A DNA stretch of 64,000 bases, from the NCBI GenBank assembly GCA_051294375.1, contig CM119266.1:12886081-12950080 (forward strand). Reading direction: 5' to 3'. A program made the translations under genes and the position numbers. Shown one piece after another: positions 36,841-49,701 of this stretch (positions are counted from its first letter, which is position 1; every line of letters begins with the position of its first letter). Source of the DNA: Paraspadella gotoi (Eukaryota; Chaetognatha). The notes below the pieces were generated by a model. The model worked only from the letters and a program-made list of their open reading frames with translations. It did no database searches and had not been told where the DNA came from.

Positions 36841-38596
36841 CTGTAAAAAAAAATACAAGCCGATATCATTATAAAGTATTATTTTTAAGAACCAGTATCT
36901 TTTGTTGTTTTTTTTTTTTAGTTCAGAACATTGCCGTTGGAGCCCGCAACTCGTTTCCCTCACCTGCTCCCCGTCGTCTCCGCCAAAGTCCAGCCAAAGT
37001 ATCCTTTGCCCGTCGTCCGCTGACATTTTAAGTTTTTCAAAGGGAAATTTCCAGACGAGACGTTCCTGTCCAACTTCCGGTCCAGAACTTTGCGGCGCCA
37101 CGAGGCTGAAACCGTCGTTGTAGTGTAGAGTCAGCTTGGCCTCCTGTCCGCGCCACGTTACGTCTGTAACAAAAGAGCATTCATGGATTTCTTAAAGGGC
37201 GGGAGAAAAAACCCGGGCAGATCACAGAAGCTTCACTCCGGTCGACAAAAAAACTTATTATCATCTTAAATTAAAATGCATCCAGTCATGGACAGACTTA
37301 CTGCACTGAATTTCTTTGATTAGTGAAGCAGCGTTGTGAGAGCCAGCGACCAGAGTCCGACACCACTCTGTAAAAAATAAAATGAATATTAATGAGGTCG
37401 GCTAATTAATTAATTGATAAAATAAAATGAATATTAATTAGGTCGTCTATGAATTAATACCCACCGGCGAGATCCCGATGAGTGTCGAGTCGGAAGGTGT
37501 GGCTCTCTACGCCGCCGCGCGTTCCAGTCCTCGTCTGGAAGTAGAGGCTGTCGTGGAGCGACGACGTCGAGTGGGGCTTCGTCGGCGACGTTTGGACCAG
37601 CCTAGTTGGAGGCGGGGCCGGGGGAGGGGGTAAGTTCAGAGCCAGGGTAGTTAACAACTTAATCTGTATCGTGGGTGTAGCTAAAAAACAAAGAGAGATT
37701 ATAAAGAACGTCCTTCGACATTGTCGTCGTCATTTCTCAAAACCATACAGTAGTATGTGTACATTGTTTATAATTTGTTCTTCCACTTATTTTTTTCTCT
37801 CCATCGTTCTAAAAATCTTTTTCATTCGACCCCGTAACAGTTCAATTTATTTCTTTTCCTGTTGTTAGTTTTGGATCCTTGAGCTGTTTTCATAAAACGT
37901 CAGGGTTAAAAGTCGACCTCGAACCCCAGACCTTCCGGGTCAGCCAGCGACGACCCTGCCAACCAAGGAAAGCAAGAAATCCGAGGACGAAACTGTCGGC
38001 GACGAAGGCGACAACGATGACGAAGACGATAGCGACATCGACGATGGCAAAAAATACGAGGAAAAAAGAAAAAGAAAAGATGACAAAGACAAAAATATCT
38101 TCCGCCGACAACATCTAAAAAAGTAAAATACGAGGAAGACGAAGTTAACAATGAACGCTTTACCGCCGGCGACAACGACGACGACAAGTAAGACGACAAC
38201 GACAACGACTCTGCCGACCTGAAGGGCTTTCAATTTTCGAGGACGTCAAGATTCGAGAAAATAGATCGTGAAAAAAAAAGGGAAGAAAAACAAGAAGAGA
38301 GGAAAAGGGGAGGAGGCCTTGACTGAAAGGGTTGAAGGAGTTTGTGGAGTTTGGGAAAAGACTTTGAAAACTTTTTTTTTGTTGCCTTAGTTAAAAATAG
38401 CTTTTTTGATCTTAGATTTAGTTATTTAGTTTATTTAGTTATACAATATTATTATCCATAACTTACCTAAGTTATGGATTTTACTAAAACAGTCGTATTT
38501 TTGATTACACTAGAATATTTTTTTTTAAAAAGGGAACCGAAAATGTTTTTTTTCAAAAACTGGACAAAAATAAAAAATAAAAATAAAAAGACGACG

Positions 38597-38661
<65 letters not shown>

Positions 38662-39440
38662 CGAAGATCGCGACTTCGAGCTGCTTCCTCCGTTTCCTTC
38701 AAAGAAAAACCAAGTGTAGAAAAAGAAACAAAGAAAAAAGGGGAAAAAGGGCCTAAGGTCAAAGGTGAGCGCGCTTTACTGCCAGACTCAAGCGAATTGC
38801 GCCACAAAAAATGGGCCCTGGTTTTTTTGGGGGGGGGATGGGAAGGGGGGGCGTGGGGGGCAGAGATAGTAGGGGTAGGTCGCCAAGGTGAGGCAAGATT
38901 TGTCCAGACAAAGACGACGATGAGGTTGGATTTAAAGTATTGGTGGTGGGACGGGGAAGTTAGAGCTGTCGGAAAGCTGTTGACGGGTGAAAGTGGCAGT
39001 GAGAGTGAAAGTGATAGTTGGGTAGAGAAAGTCCTACTTTTCTCAGATGAAAAGGAAAAGTTAGCTTCCACATGGAAAAATAAATGAACTTATTCAGTAG
39101 ATGTTGTGGGAGTTTGAGAAAGCCTGGCGAGTTTTTAGAGTTTGTGAGCCTCAAGAATAACCCTCGAAAGAGGAATACACAAAAAGGGATTGGGGCTGAT
39201 AAGAAATAGTGAAGGAGTTCGGTTGGCGAGGGAATTTCGGGGGAAAAAAATGTTGTAGTTTTCGAGGTGACGATTCGGCGAAGACTGATTCCCGATTCGA
39301 GAGTTCGATCGTGAGGGAAAGAGAGAAGAGGGTGAAGTGGGAGGGAGAGAGAAAGAGAGAGAAAGACAGAGGAAGACAAAGAGGCGGAATATGCAAACGG
39401 AATCGCTAAGCGATGCGAGAAACAAAAGGGGGAGAAGGAA

Positions 39441-39525
<85 letters not shown>

Positions 39526-40872
39526 TGATGATGGTTATTCCGTCTCGAGAGAGAGAGAGTGAGCGAAGAGAGAAGAAGTAAAAGTAAGTATTCTTGTAAA
39601 TTGAAAAAAGGAGGGAAAACAGGGAAAGGCCTTCGAATCTCGGAAAAAAATAGTTTTTTTTTCGCTCGACATTTGCAAAGGAGGTTTAACACCATCCGAC
39701 TCGTCGTCGTCGTCGTCGTTTGTCGTCGTCGTCGTCGTCGTCGTCGTCGTTCGTCGTTCGTCGTCGTCGCAACACAACCAAATCTCCTTCTTATTGATTT
39801 TTCGAAACGTGAGGCTGCGATTTGTTGATTTATCCGTTTGGCAGCTTTGGATTCCCTTTCGTCGTCTGTTCCGGTTGCTTGGATCCGCCGTGGGCGTGGC
39901 CCAAAGATTCATTCCTCTTTCTCTCGCGCTTCTCAGTCTGTGGCCATCGGTCGTCGCTGGTTCAACGAGACGAGACCGACGCCGGTCTTGGTCAATGGTT
40001 GTGCTTGGTTGTTTATTGCTTGTTTTTTTTTAGGGGGGACGGGGGGGGGCGTTATTCACGTCGTCGTCGTCGTCGGAGAGGCGATCGGAAGAATCGTTTT
40101 TCGAGTTGTCGTCGTTGTCGTCTTGCGCTTGTCGTCGTTGTCTTCATTGTCGTTTTTTTTTTTGATTGTCGTCGTAGTCTTCAGTAAGTCGATCGTCCTT
40201 GTCGTTATTCCAATTGATTTCGTCGTCATAATTGTTATTATTTGTGGTTGTGTGTTAATCGTAAATGTCACTGTTGTGATCAGCTTCTTTATCGTCGTCA
40301 CTGGCGTAGTCTTCTTGTTGTTGTTGTCGTCGCCGTTGTTGTCGCTCCAGATCTCTCCGCCCCTTTTTTTCTTTATTGTTTTTTCGAGTCGCGAGACTCG
40401 ATTTGTTTGTTTATTTATTCGTGGCTTCGATTTCCGTCTGAGACGAACGGCAGCTTGGCAGNNNNNNNNNNNNNNNNNNNNNNNNNNNNNNNNNNNNNNN
40501 NNNNNNNNNNNNNNNNNNNNNNNNNNNNNNNNNNNNNNNNNNNNNNNNNNNNNNNNNNNNNNNNNNNNNNNNNNNNNNNNNNNNNNNNNNNNNNNNNNNN
40601 NNNNNNNNNNNNNNNNNNNNNNNNNNNNNNNNNNNNNNNNNNNNNNNNNNNNNNNNNNNNNNNNNNNNNNNNNNNNNNNNNNNNNNNNNNNNNNNNNNNN
40701 NNNNNNNNNNNNNNNNNNNNNNNNNNNNNNNNNNNNNNNNNNNNNNNNNNNNNNNNNNNNNNNNNGAGAAATAGAGAAATTCCGCTTACCTGGTAGCAAG
40801 CAATGGATGCGTGAGGAAAGGCGTGGTCCACTCTTCTTTTGTTAAGGGAGCGCTGTCATAGAAAAGCATGTC
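36748..40872 (-). CDS. Syntrophin, beta-like, C-terminal half (PH1b end, PH2, SU domain)
   Basis: Five minus-strand exons (40790-40872, 37465-37601, 37302-37367, 36964-37163, 36748-36840) join in phase to about 192 codons plus stop. Syntrophins are cytoplasmic adaptors that bind dystrophin through the second PH and the C-terminal syntrophin-unique (SU) domain, and channels or signalling proteins through a PDZ domain. Landmarks in order are FLTHPLLATR, RTGTRGGVESHTFRLDTHRD (PH2), FPFEKLKMSADDG, LWLDFGGDDGE and PKPIVFVLHTFLSAKV at the end, the last closer to beta than to alpha syntrophins. The PDZ and N-terminal PH exons lie further upstream and were not found. A 3.2-kb intron (37602-40789) contains a gap. 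Confidence 0.93.
36964..37163 (-). CDS. Syntrophin penultimate exon (PH2/SU)
   Basis: A 200-base exon with acceptor TTTGTTACAG and donor CAG|GTGAGG. It encodes VTWRGQEAKLTLHYNDGF, then VWKFPFEKLKMSADDG and LWLDFGGDDGEQ. The phase matches both neighbours. Confidence 0.95.
37302..37367 (-). CDS. Syntrophin exon (PH2 helix)
   Basis: A 66-base exon with acceptor TTTTTTACAG and donor GTAAGT. It encodes WCRTLVAGSHNAASLIKEIQ, the helix that follows HRDL in the second PH domain. Entry and exit phases fit. Confidence 0.93.
37465..37601 (-). CDS. Syntrophin exon (start of PH2)
   Basis: A 137-base exon. The acceptor is CCAACTAG behind a C-rich pyrimidine tract (37602-37630) and the donor is GTGGGT. 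It encodes LVQTSPTKPH, then YFQTRTGTRGGVESHTF and DTHRDLA. A longer version starting at 37680 is also open, but only the 37601 start gives the conserved TRLV junction with the preceding exon. Confidence 0.92.
39441..39526. repeat. (GA)n microsatellite
   Basis: About 85 bases of GA dinucleotide with one AGAAGA interruption. Confidence 0.9.
39698..39775. repeat. (CGT)n microsatellite
   Basis: About 78 bases of CGT trinucleotide with TTT and TTC interruptions; one of at least ten such CpG-containing arrays in the window. Confidence 0.9.
40790..40872 (-). CDS. Syntrophin exon (end of PH1b)
   Basis: An 83-base exon with acceptor TTTGTTTGCAG and donor CAG|GTAAGC. It encodes DMLFYDSAPLTKEEW and FLTHPLLATR, the (D/E)(L/I)LLYD...W..P....PLLATRL block of syntrophins. 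It begins in phase 0 and ends in phase 2. Confidence 0.93.
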
Positions 40873-41828
40873 CTGCAAACAAAGAAGGAAAGACGTAAAT
40901 TGCAAATAAAGAGAATAAATATACCACTTATTTTCATTTAAAATTTTAAAAAATGTGTTCTATATAAAAATTTTTTTCTCTGCATTTTAGTTTTTATCAT
41001 CCTTCCTCAGTAACTTAGAAAAAAATTTGTAAAGCCTTTTAAAAGTTGTCTTTAACGAACATTTTAAAATTAATTCATTTAACTTTTTCGATATCCTGAT
41101 TGACAAAATCAAAATCTATCGATTTTCGTTCGCCAATTTAGAAAATAAAAGGCTAAAAAAAAATCTTCCCGTAATTAAATTTTTTTTCTTCCCTGTTTCG
41201 CATGAATTTGCTTTTTCATTCTCCATCCTTCCGCACTTTGTTATTAAAAAAAAAAGGAGAGGAAGTCGCCCATAAAATATTCAATTAGATTTGCGGTTAT
41301 TCCCCATAGCGTCGCCTGGCAATTTGTTAACGATTTTCTAAAAATAAACACGCCCTCGCGGCCGCCGCCGCCGCCGCCGAAGCAGCAGCCGCCGCCGTCG
41401 GTCACCCATCGCGCCCCCTTCGACCGCCGAGGATTTTTCCTTTCTCGTCTCAGCTGAGCCCGCGTTATCCCGATCGTTATCCCGATCGTTATTCAATGTA
41501 ACGGATCTCATTTCTACGCGTCAGCGAGCCGGAGGGTAGAGGGGGGGGGATCGGCCGTTGCGACCGGCGATGCAACGCCTTTATGCGGACAGCGGAGGTG
41601 AAATGTGTCGAGGGATTCATTCTTTAATCGTCTCTCGTCTCTCTCTCATCATCTCTCTCTCCTCTCTCTCCTGACTCTCTCTCTCTCGTCTACTCTCTCT
41701 CTCTCTCTTCCTCTCTCTCTCTCTCCCTTGCATTAGCTACTTTATACACGCCTTTCTCTTTAACGCTCACAACTCGCCACCTCCCGACCCTACCTGTCCA
41801 CCATTCACCCCCCGTACCACATCCTCAC

Positions 41829-41926
41829 TTGTCAGTGATTGGCGAGAACAAACTGGTTTTCATGGCGCCGTAGCGGAAAACGGCCCGCCGATTCCAGATG
41901 ACGCGCCCGGACTTCCGTTCGCTGCC
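41829..41926 (-). CDS. Possible further syntrophin exon, with a phase conflict
   Basis: An open minus-strand interval with acceptor CTGCAG and a GTGAGG donor. The last residues, LFSPITDK, would lead well into the next exon's DMLFYD (the family reads (L/I).TEKDLLLYD). The rest (VIWNRRAVFRYGAMKT) is only loosely like a PH domain. The donor leaves phase 2 while the next exon needs phase 0, so a one-base deletion in the assembly, a different donor, or a wrong call are all possible. Confidence 0.33.
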
Positions 41927-43001
41927 CTGCAGCACTGCAGACCGGTTGAAGAGAGAGAGAGAATTTTTGAATTGAATTTGAAAAAAACAAAGTTGCGAGC
42001 TTTAGGCTTGTACTTTATAACACGCCCCTAAAAAGCTACCTTATCTTAATTGATTTGTATAGTATTTAATAGTTTTTTTTGAGTTTCATGGTTACTGAAC
42101 AACTGATCAACTTCTATATCTACATTAAGTGAGACAATATGGCCATGGCGCTCTTTTCCTAACTCACACATTTAAGCAACATTTTGTTGGACAAGAGAGA
42201 GAGAGAGAGAGAAGAGATGAGAGATCGAGAGAGAGAGATAGAGAGAGAAGAGAGAGGAGATGACGGATAGAGACGGGAGAGAGACGAGACAATTGGCGAG
42301 GAATGGACGGGCGCGCTGGAAAAAGAATGCGGACTTAGATTTGTGGCGCGGGAAAAAAAAACCGCCGCGGGTGTCGAAGCGAAGCGATTGACGAAAACAA
42401 AAGGCGTCGTCGTTGTACCCGTCGTTGTAATCGTCGTCGTCGTCGTCGTCGTCGTTTCCTTTGAAAACCTAAACTAGATTTCTACGCTTTTCGAAAATCG
42501 TTTGTTTTCGTTGTAATGTTGTCGTTGAAAGTCTTTGTTGCTCGTTGTATCGTTTTGAAACTCTTTTGTTTTTTTCTTTTGAATTGTTGTTTTGGTGAAT
42601 CGAATTAATAAGCCTCGTTACAGTCGGGAGACGACGACGCAGCGTACAAGCGCGGAAACAAAATGGAATTGGGCAACGGGGTTGAGAGTAAAAGGGCTAA
42701 AATGGCGAAATAAGACAATCAATAAAAAAAGTAGATCCTAAGATGGAAGAAATACTGACGAAAGAGAAATGGTACATTCATAATTGAGTCTGACGAATGA
42801 AGATTATCTAACATTAAATAAGATTGACCTAAATGACGCCCAGATTAAGGCAAACGCCAAAAGGCAAAATTAGTAGCTCGAAAGAGCTAATCAGAAATTT
42901 ATACAAATGTAGGGAAACATCGCAATCTAGTTAGGAAGCGTGCATGCGCAAAAAAATTAGGCTAGGCAGATGACGATGACGACGACGACGACGACGACGA
43001 G

Positions 43002-43033
<32 letters not shown>

Positions 43034-44159
43034 TGGAAACGACGAAAATCGTCGAAGCAGAATCGAGTCAACCAGGACAAGAAAAATGCTCCTTCGTTGC
43101 TTCCAAAGAAAAAAAAGATATGGAATGCTGGGGGAAAGACAACAGGGGTCGCTGGAGGAGAGAAGGGTTGATGGAGAGAGGGATGAGGAAGATAGGTGGG
43201 GCTGGCGGGAGGAAGAGTTATCGTCGAGATGGAGAGCATTAACGTGTTTAGAGAGGAAAGTAGCGGGTGGGAAAAAGAGAGAGGAAGTCTTTTTTGAGGA
43301 AGGAGCAGAGGACCGGAAGAAGGATTTTCAAGAGTCTCATTTTTTTTTGTTCGGTAGAGGATTTATGGATCGAAAGGTTTGAAAGGGAAAATGGTTTTTG
43401 GAGGAGAAGAGAGAAGAGAGGAGGAAGAGGGGAAGAGAAGACAAAAAAAAAAGGGTTTGAATTTTTTAGATCGAAACGTGGTGGGAGAGGCGAAAGAGAG
43501 GGAAAGAGAACGGGAAAAGAGAGGGAAAGAGAAGGGAAAGAGAGGGGAGGAAGGGACGAGAGGGAAAGAGAAGGGAAAAGAGATAGGAAAGAAGAGGGAA
43601 AAGAGGGAAAGAGAGGGAAACGGATAGGCAACGAGGGGAGAGAAGGAAAAGAGAGGTTTAGAAATAAACTAATCTTTATATTCGAGGAAATCCAGCTTCC
43701 TCTTACCTTTTCCACCGTTGCTGATGTGCTTGCTCTTTTGCCTCTTTATTTACTGGGACATCGAAAATGCTATCCGCATTCTTCCTAGCGATCGAACACG
43801 ACAATCTTTAGGCTTTTTCTTTTGTTTCTAAACTTAAGTACACGATTCCGAAGGCAGTGTACCAAAGCTGATGTCTGATTGGTGCCCGTGATTTCGATAG
43901 ATTTGCGATTAAGATTTTTATCGAATTCTAACCCCACGTGGCATCTTCAGATCTCAACGTTGCACTGGGTTCTTTAGTTCTTTCAGAGCATCAGAAACGC
44001 TCTATTTCAGAATCTCGGAATCTTATTTTTTGTGTCAAATCGCTGGTTTGGTGGACTTTTTCTATGAACAGAAGCAATCTCTTTTTGGTTAATATGTTCA
44101 GAAAACAGTAAAGAAGACAACTTTTAACAAATTTTATATAATTTTGCTGAGTTTGGTGA
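41927..44159. other. Repeat-rich region upstream of the called syntrophin exons
   Basis: Holds GA-rich sequence (42190-42270), CGT and ACG arrays (42407-42460 and 42972-43037) and purine-rich DNA (43140-43660). The syntrophin PDZ exons were looked for on the minus strand and not seen. Confidence 0.45.
42972..43037. repeat. (ACG)n microsatellite
   Basis: About 65 bases of ACG trinucleotide with single interruptions. On the minus strand it would encode polyarginine; I treat it as a repeat, not a gene. Confidence 0.9.
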
Positions 44160-47100
44160 TACCAATGTTTTTGTTATCTTTGCCCAGGAACTTCTAACAG
44201 CTACCACAGACTTCCTACAAAGACTATACGACTCCTTCTACGACTACTACATCAGCTACAACAGCTACAACATCTTACACAGCAAACAGCTACATCCTCT
44301 CAACGACATTACAAGCTTTACAGACATTGCGTCAAGTTCCTGGGCTTAGTGGAACAGTCGTCATTTCCGGCCTTTAGCCGGACGTCGTCTACTGAGACTT
44401 TGTCGTCAGCATCTCAGGTGCGTCTGGACCGGCGCCATCGGTCTCTTCTGCGCCATTTTATCCAATTCCCCATCTTGGTTTTTGAATGCGCAGCAAATTA
44501 GTCCACTCAGTTAGAATTCAAGACGACGCCACTTCTTCCGACTTAGTTTCCAAAACAATTAGAGTCTTCGTTTGCGGAACATCCTGCTCAAAGCTCTTCG
44601 TCGAAGGCTCTCTAATCCTCGCGGAGTTTGCGGATTCCACTGGGAAGAAAGATCCCCTGCGTTCGAATCTACTAGGTGTCGAAACAGCGACGCTTTTCCA
44701 TCAATCCGAAGGCCCTTCAACGCCCTTCCGACGGAACGATAGGACTCCGGCGGCGCTTCGGGTTTGACTGCTTTCCATTGGCGATTTAGGGATCCTCGGC
44801 CTAGCGAACGCACGCCGGTCGGAGCGTATTTTGGACTACCGTCGACGGATTGATGACATCGCGCTCCCTTCTTCCAGAAATGGCAGTGAGATTGAAGTCC
44901 GGGTTTCACTTGTTTTTTAATTATCTTCGTCCTTTGCGTATAGTCGGATTGCTGGCCCACCGATCTTCGCCGAAGCCTTCCTTCGCCTCAAACGGCGTTT
45001 TTTTAGTGCCATCGCGGCGACGAAATAGGAAGGGAAGAAATAAAGCCGCGCCAAGCATCAAAAATTAACGTCGAGAAGCTCGAGTGCCGAAAGCCTTCAA
45101 GGAAACTCCCCTTCGGCGTCTTTGTGAACTTCCGCACGCTCGTTTGTAAGACGCTAGTAGCGGCGAAAGGAGGAAGACTATCTTGACTGACATTCAAGAC
45201 GGCCGGTATGTGCAGCGAACCGTTAGGTTACGACGTGCCCTGTCAATCACCTACTCTCTCCAACCACCCTTAGGCATCCGATATCGACAATACTGCCTTC
45301 TTTGCCCGCCGGCGACCATGAATCTCTTTTACCCGGAACCGAGTCAGACCTTCAGGAATGCAACGTCTTCCATCCAGAAACTCAACGTCGACCAGCTGTG
45401 GTCGAGGCCCTGCCAACGCGATTTCGCTAGCGATCGTCTGCCACAATAATGTAAGGCCGCCGCCGAACGGAAGAAAACATCGCGGAGGCCAACGCGGATA
45501 GATTCACTCTAAAAGGCAACTTGTGAAATCATTCGGTTCCACGGATGGAAAGAGGTCGATGGGAATGACGAGGCGTTGGAGCTTTTGTCGGAGCTCCTTC
45601 GATCGCTCAGCACATCCTCCCATGCTGGGGCATTGCCGCCAGCTCGATCGCGGAGCAATTCTATGTCGAAGACAGCGTGTTTTCATCGGTCTGGAAAGCA
45701 ATAGAGATCGACAGGCACGCTCCCGTATCCGCCGCAGCAGGATGAGTGACGACGCAGAAGGAATCGGCGGAGCTTGACGCCCAAGCCTTCCTTCAGCTGC
45801 AACCATCCTGACGACGACTGACGGCTGCGTCAAGCCCCCGATCCATTACCGTGTCCCCGTCCACCGACTGTTGAAAGATGACTTTCGAATCGGCAACGTC
45901 CCGCTCATTTTCCCGTTTGACGCCGTTTCGGCGTTGACGGATGATCAGCGCACAGCAGCAGAAATATCAACTTCACTCATCCAACTATCGCCGACGACGA
46001 GATGTGGGTGCGTTAGCCCCCAGGAAGTTGCCAGCCCGGGTCCTGGCGCTTTGCTCAGCATCCGCAGTTCACGGCCTGTTGCGGCATCTTCCGGGACGAC
46101 GTCGCCAATTACTCTGGATCGACGAAGAAGATACAGAGTCTTCAATCAACATCAAATCTGTCGCCAACGAGAATTCAAATTGGTAGCTCGATTATTGATG
46201 AAGCGTCTCGCGTCGGCGTCGATGGCAGTGCGCAGTGATTTTTTGTCCAGTTCGAATCTTCTTATTAGGAGTCTCGCGATAGATTGAAGAGACGTTGCGT
46301 GAAATCGGCGGACTAACGAACGTGTGTGCCGCCGCTGCGAAAATCCCTCGATCTCCTCCAGTCCCCTGGAAAATCGCAAATAGGAATCACGAGAATGGAA
46401 AGAAATTGCGAGAAGAAGTGATTCTGAGCAGAGGCCCGGTAATAAAACGAGTTATCTTGGCGACAGATCGAGGGAGAGACACTGTTTCAAACGTCAATAC
46501 GGCCTTCATCACATACGCGTACGGCCGAGTGGGTCGTGGCCTCAGTCATCCTCCCCGTCTTGAGCTCCTTCTCTCCAACAGCGTTCGTCAACCGTCTTCA
46601 AGCTTCCAGTCTCCAGTCGAATGATTTGATCGATTCACTGCCATGAATCGCGTCTACGTCTCAACGAAGTCGGCGTCTAAATTCGTCGACGACACGTGAA
46701 CGTCATCCGCGCGGACCGGAACAATTGGATGGCGAGGAGGCGGTGGGCGTTGGAACGAAAGCATGTCGTTCCGACCGCCCGCTCGATCTTCCGCCAAATC
46801 CGCAGTTCGTTTTCAATGGAGTTTTTTGCGCGACGCAAATAAGGGACCTTCTTCAATGATGATTGCGTCGTGCCGCGTCCGAGAACGAGGGGAGTGAATC
46901 CTCCCCCAGTTCCACGCCTTACCACGCCTGCCGGCCGTTTCCTGCGCTTGCGGCGTTGAACGCGAAACGCGGCGTCAATGAAAGGGACGTTTTTCCCCGG
47001 CCGACTGATGCGAGTAATCTGAACGTCTCTGTCGCCTCAAGGCATCAAACGGCGTCAAATCCCCTGATTGCGGCGCCGTTACCGAGCAGCCCTTCGTATA

Positions 47101-48086
47101 CTTATCCGCTCCGCCTGCAATGGCCCCCGGAACGGGTTTTTTTTAGAGATTCAAAGCTCAATTCGCTCGCGCCTATCAAATCTTCACGCAGCAAGCGCCC
47201 AAAGATCACGTCGACGAGACTTTCCGTCGCTGTTTAGACTTTGAGCGCAACCTTCGCGAATTTTAACGTCAGCCGTCTGCGCGTTGGAGGCGCTAACGGA
47301 TCCAAATGAAGTTCGCAAGGAGCCTTCCTCACTCGGTTCGACGGTCTTCCAAGCGTTTTCCATGATCCGATATCTATCTCGGTTAGACGCTAACCACCGC
47401 GGCTCTTAGTGACGCCCTTGGGTTCTCAAGAGAGTGGGGAATGAAGCGGACGACGCGACTTAAATGATTGAACAGTCCATCGGCGTCCTAAAATTGCTCG
47501 ATCGAAAGGACTCAGCGGTTGTCATCATGGTCTTCTGATCGACTTTGCAGCCAGGTGTAACGACCTCGCGAAGGAGACGGACCGACTCGCCGACCTCGAC
47601 CGTTGCGGCCCGTCATGGCGGATCTGCTCTCCCCCAACTGGATTGCCACACCTTTCAGATAAGGTGGGACGAAAAAGTGGTTATTTTTAGACAGAATCAT
47701 GAATTGGAAACCGACGATCTCTCTTTTGTGATTTCTTGTCTTTTCTGCCATAACCAAGAAGTTCTCTGATTTACAGAACCACGCGAAAAAATGGAAAAGA
47801 GATCCACGGCGACGTAGCAAGCGAAGATGGCGGTCGAGGGTCACCACGCTGATTGCGTCGCGGTCAAAGCATCTTCGAATGAAAGAAGGTTCGTGGCCGC
47901 CGCAGCCCGTTCCTGCATCAACGGGACGCCGTCTTCAGGGTTCGGTCGTCGTCGTCCACGCCGGATCGAAACTTTTATTCCATGCCTCATTTGCAAAGAC
48001 TCTGCCACTATATTGTGCATATGCTTGCGACATTCACCGTCTGTGGCCGCAGACCTTCGTCGAAATACTTGCGTCTCTCAGGCCCG
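44160..48086. other. 3.9-kb unassigned block with coding-like but broken sequence
   Basis: Unlike everything around it, this stretch has almost no simple repeats, balanced base composition and many CG dinucleotides, ending at a gap. Open frames on both strands are short (under about 140 codons) and none matches a family I know. It may be an old, heavily mutated transposable element or a pseudogene. I saw no terminal repeats, reverse transcriptase, integrase or protease motifs, so no class is assigned. Confidence 0.4.
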
Positions 48087-48111
48087 NNNNNNNNNNNNNN
48101 NNNNNNNNNNN

Positions 48112-49412
48112 GGAAAGATAGGAAAAGAGAGGGAAAGAGGGAAAGATAGGGAAAGAGAAGGAAAGAGGGAAAGAGAGGGAAAGAGAGGATTTGAAGGAAA
48201 AAGCTACGATGGGGAAGAGGGAAGAGAATGTTGGCGGGAAGGGGAGACGACACGCGTTAAAAGGTACGAACGCCATCGAGAGAACTTTGGCCTCCGGCGA
48301 AGCGACGGGAAAGGAAAGGGACTACGATCGTGAGAAGAATTTTCGGGGGGACGGACGCAGTTGGGGGAGGTAGGTAGGGGAGGAAAGGAAAGAAGGAAAG
48401 GGAGGAATGAAGGGAGATAGGAAAGAAATAATTGGGAAAGAAAGGGAGGACGATAAGAAGGAAAGGAGGAAAAGAGAAAAAAAGACTTGGTAAGGAAACC
48501 TAAATAGGAAAATGATTAAGACTTAGAAAAGCGGTCGTACGGATTTAAGGAAAATTAAAAGAAAAAAATGGGAGGAAAAAAGATGATGAAAAGAAATGGA
48601 GGCAGAAAAATAATGATGATAAAAAAAGGCGACGGAGGGACGAAAAAAAAAAGAAAAAGAAAATTAAAAATGGAGGAAAGGAAAGAAAAATTGATGTTTG
48701 CTAGTTTTCTTTTTTTTTTCGGGCGGAGAATCCAGCGCAAATTGTTTGTCCATCAGCGGATTCGGGCTCAACATCATTCCGCTCTTCCCTTCCACCGAAT
48801 TCTATAGCGGGATCGGCAAAAAATAGGATTGACATCGAGCGTTGAACTGTAGAGATTCTATTCTCAAGAATAGGGTTGACATCGAGCGTTGAACTGTAGA
48901 GATTCTATTCTCAAGACCTCCCTGCCTCCCCGAGACGAATCGTATCCAACGAGACAGAATGCGGAATTTTAAGGTCGGGAGGAAGAGAAGAAAGGGAACG
49001 ATAAAAAAAAAAAAAAAGGAAAGACGATGGAAGAATAAATAGAAGGAAAAAACAAAGGAAGCTAATGGAAGGAAATGAGAAAAAAAAAGGAAGGAGGTAA
49101 ACTGGAAATGAGAAGGAAAAGAAAATGAGGATGACGGATCGAGAGAAAAAAAATAATGAAAAGGAAGATTGGAGACGGAAGAATACTTTTATAAAGTTTT
49201 AAGGAAATAGTTATAGTATGATCTGAGAGGGAAGTTTAGAAGAAGAAATCAGATAAAATGATTAAAAAAAAGGAACGGTAATTCCAAGGTGTTGCGCCGC
49301 ATTACTTTTCTTTTTACTTTTTTATCCCTTGTATTTCCGTATATATACGACACGCTCTGTATCAGAAGCACATATTCTATTCCTTATAGTTAATAATATT
49401 TCTTTAAAAACA
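48112..49412. other. Purine-rich non-coding DNA
   Basis: Dominated by GGAAAGA-type sequence, with the 47-bp tandem duplication at 48823-48916. It ends at a gap (49413-49701). No gene is visible. Confidence 0.6.
48823..48916. repeat. 47-bp unit, two tandem copies
   Basis: The unit starting ATAGG(A/G)TTGACATCGAGC is present twice in tandem (48823-48869 and 48870-48916) with one difference. It is not low-complexity, so this is a segmental duplication rather than slippage of a simple repeat. Confidence 0.93.
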
Positions 49413-49701
49413 NNNNNNNNNNNNNNNNNNNNNNNNNNNNNNNNNNNNNNNNNNNNNNNNNNNNNNNNNNNNNNNNNNNNNNNNNNNNNNNNNNNNNNNN
49501 NNNNNNNNNNNNNNNNNNNNNNNNNNNNNNNNNNNNNNNNNNNNNNNNNNNNNNNNNNNNNNNNNNNNNNNNNNNNNNNNNNNNNNNNNNNNNNNNNNNN
49601 NNNNNNNNNNNNNNNNNNNNNNNNNNNNNNNNNNNNNNNNNNNNNNNNNNNNNNNNNNNNNNNNNNNNNNNNNNNNNNNNNNNNNNNNNNNNNNNNNNNN
49701 N

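Larger units (their letters stand above)
37602..40789. other. Large syntrophin intron with simple repeats and a gap
   Basis: Contains acidic-looking GACGAC/GAAAAAGA sequence at 37970-38220, (GA)n at 38600-38660 and 39441-39526, a CGT array at 39698-39775, dispersed GTCGTC sequence at 40060-40340 and a gap (N) at 40462-40765. No exon was recognised. Confidence 0.6.

Noticed and set aside
37879-38233. Acidic/basic frames on both strands in the syntrophin intron
   Set aside because: Low-complexity GAC/GAA sequence without splice sites that fit syntrophin.
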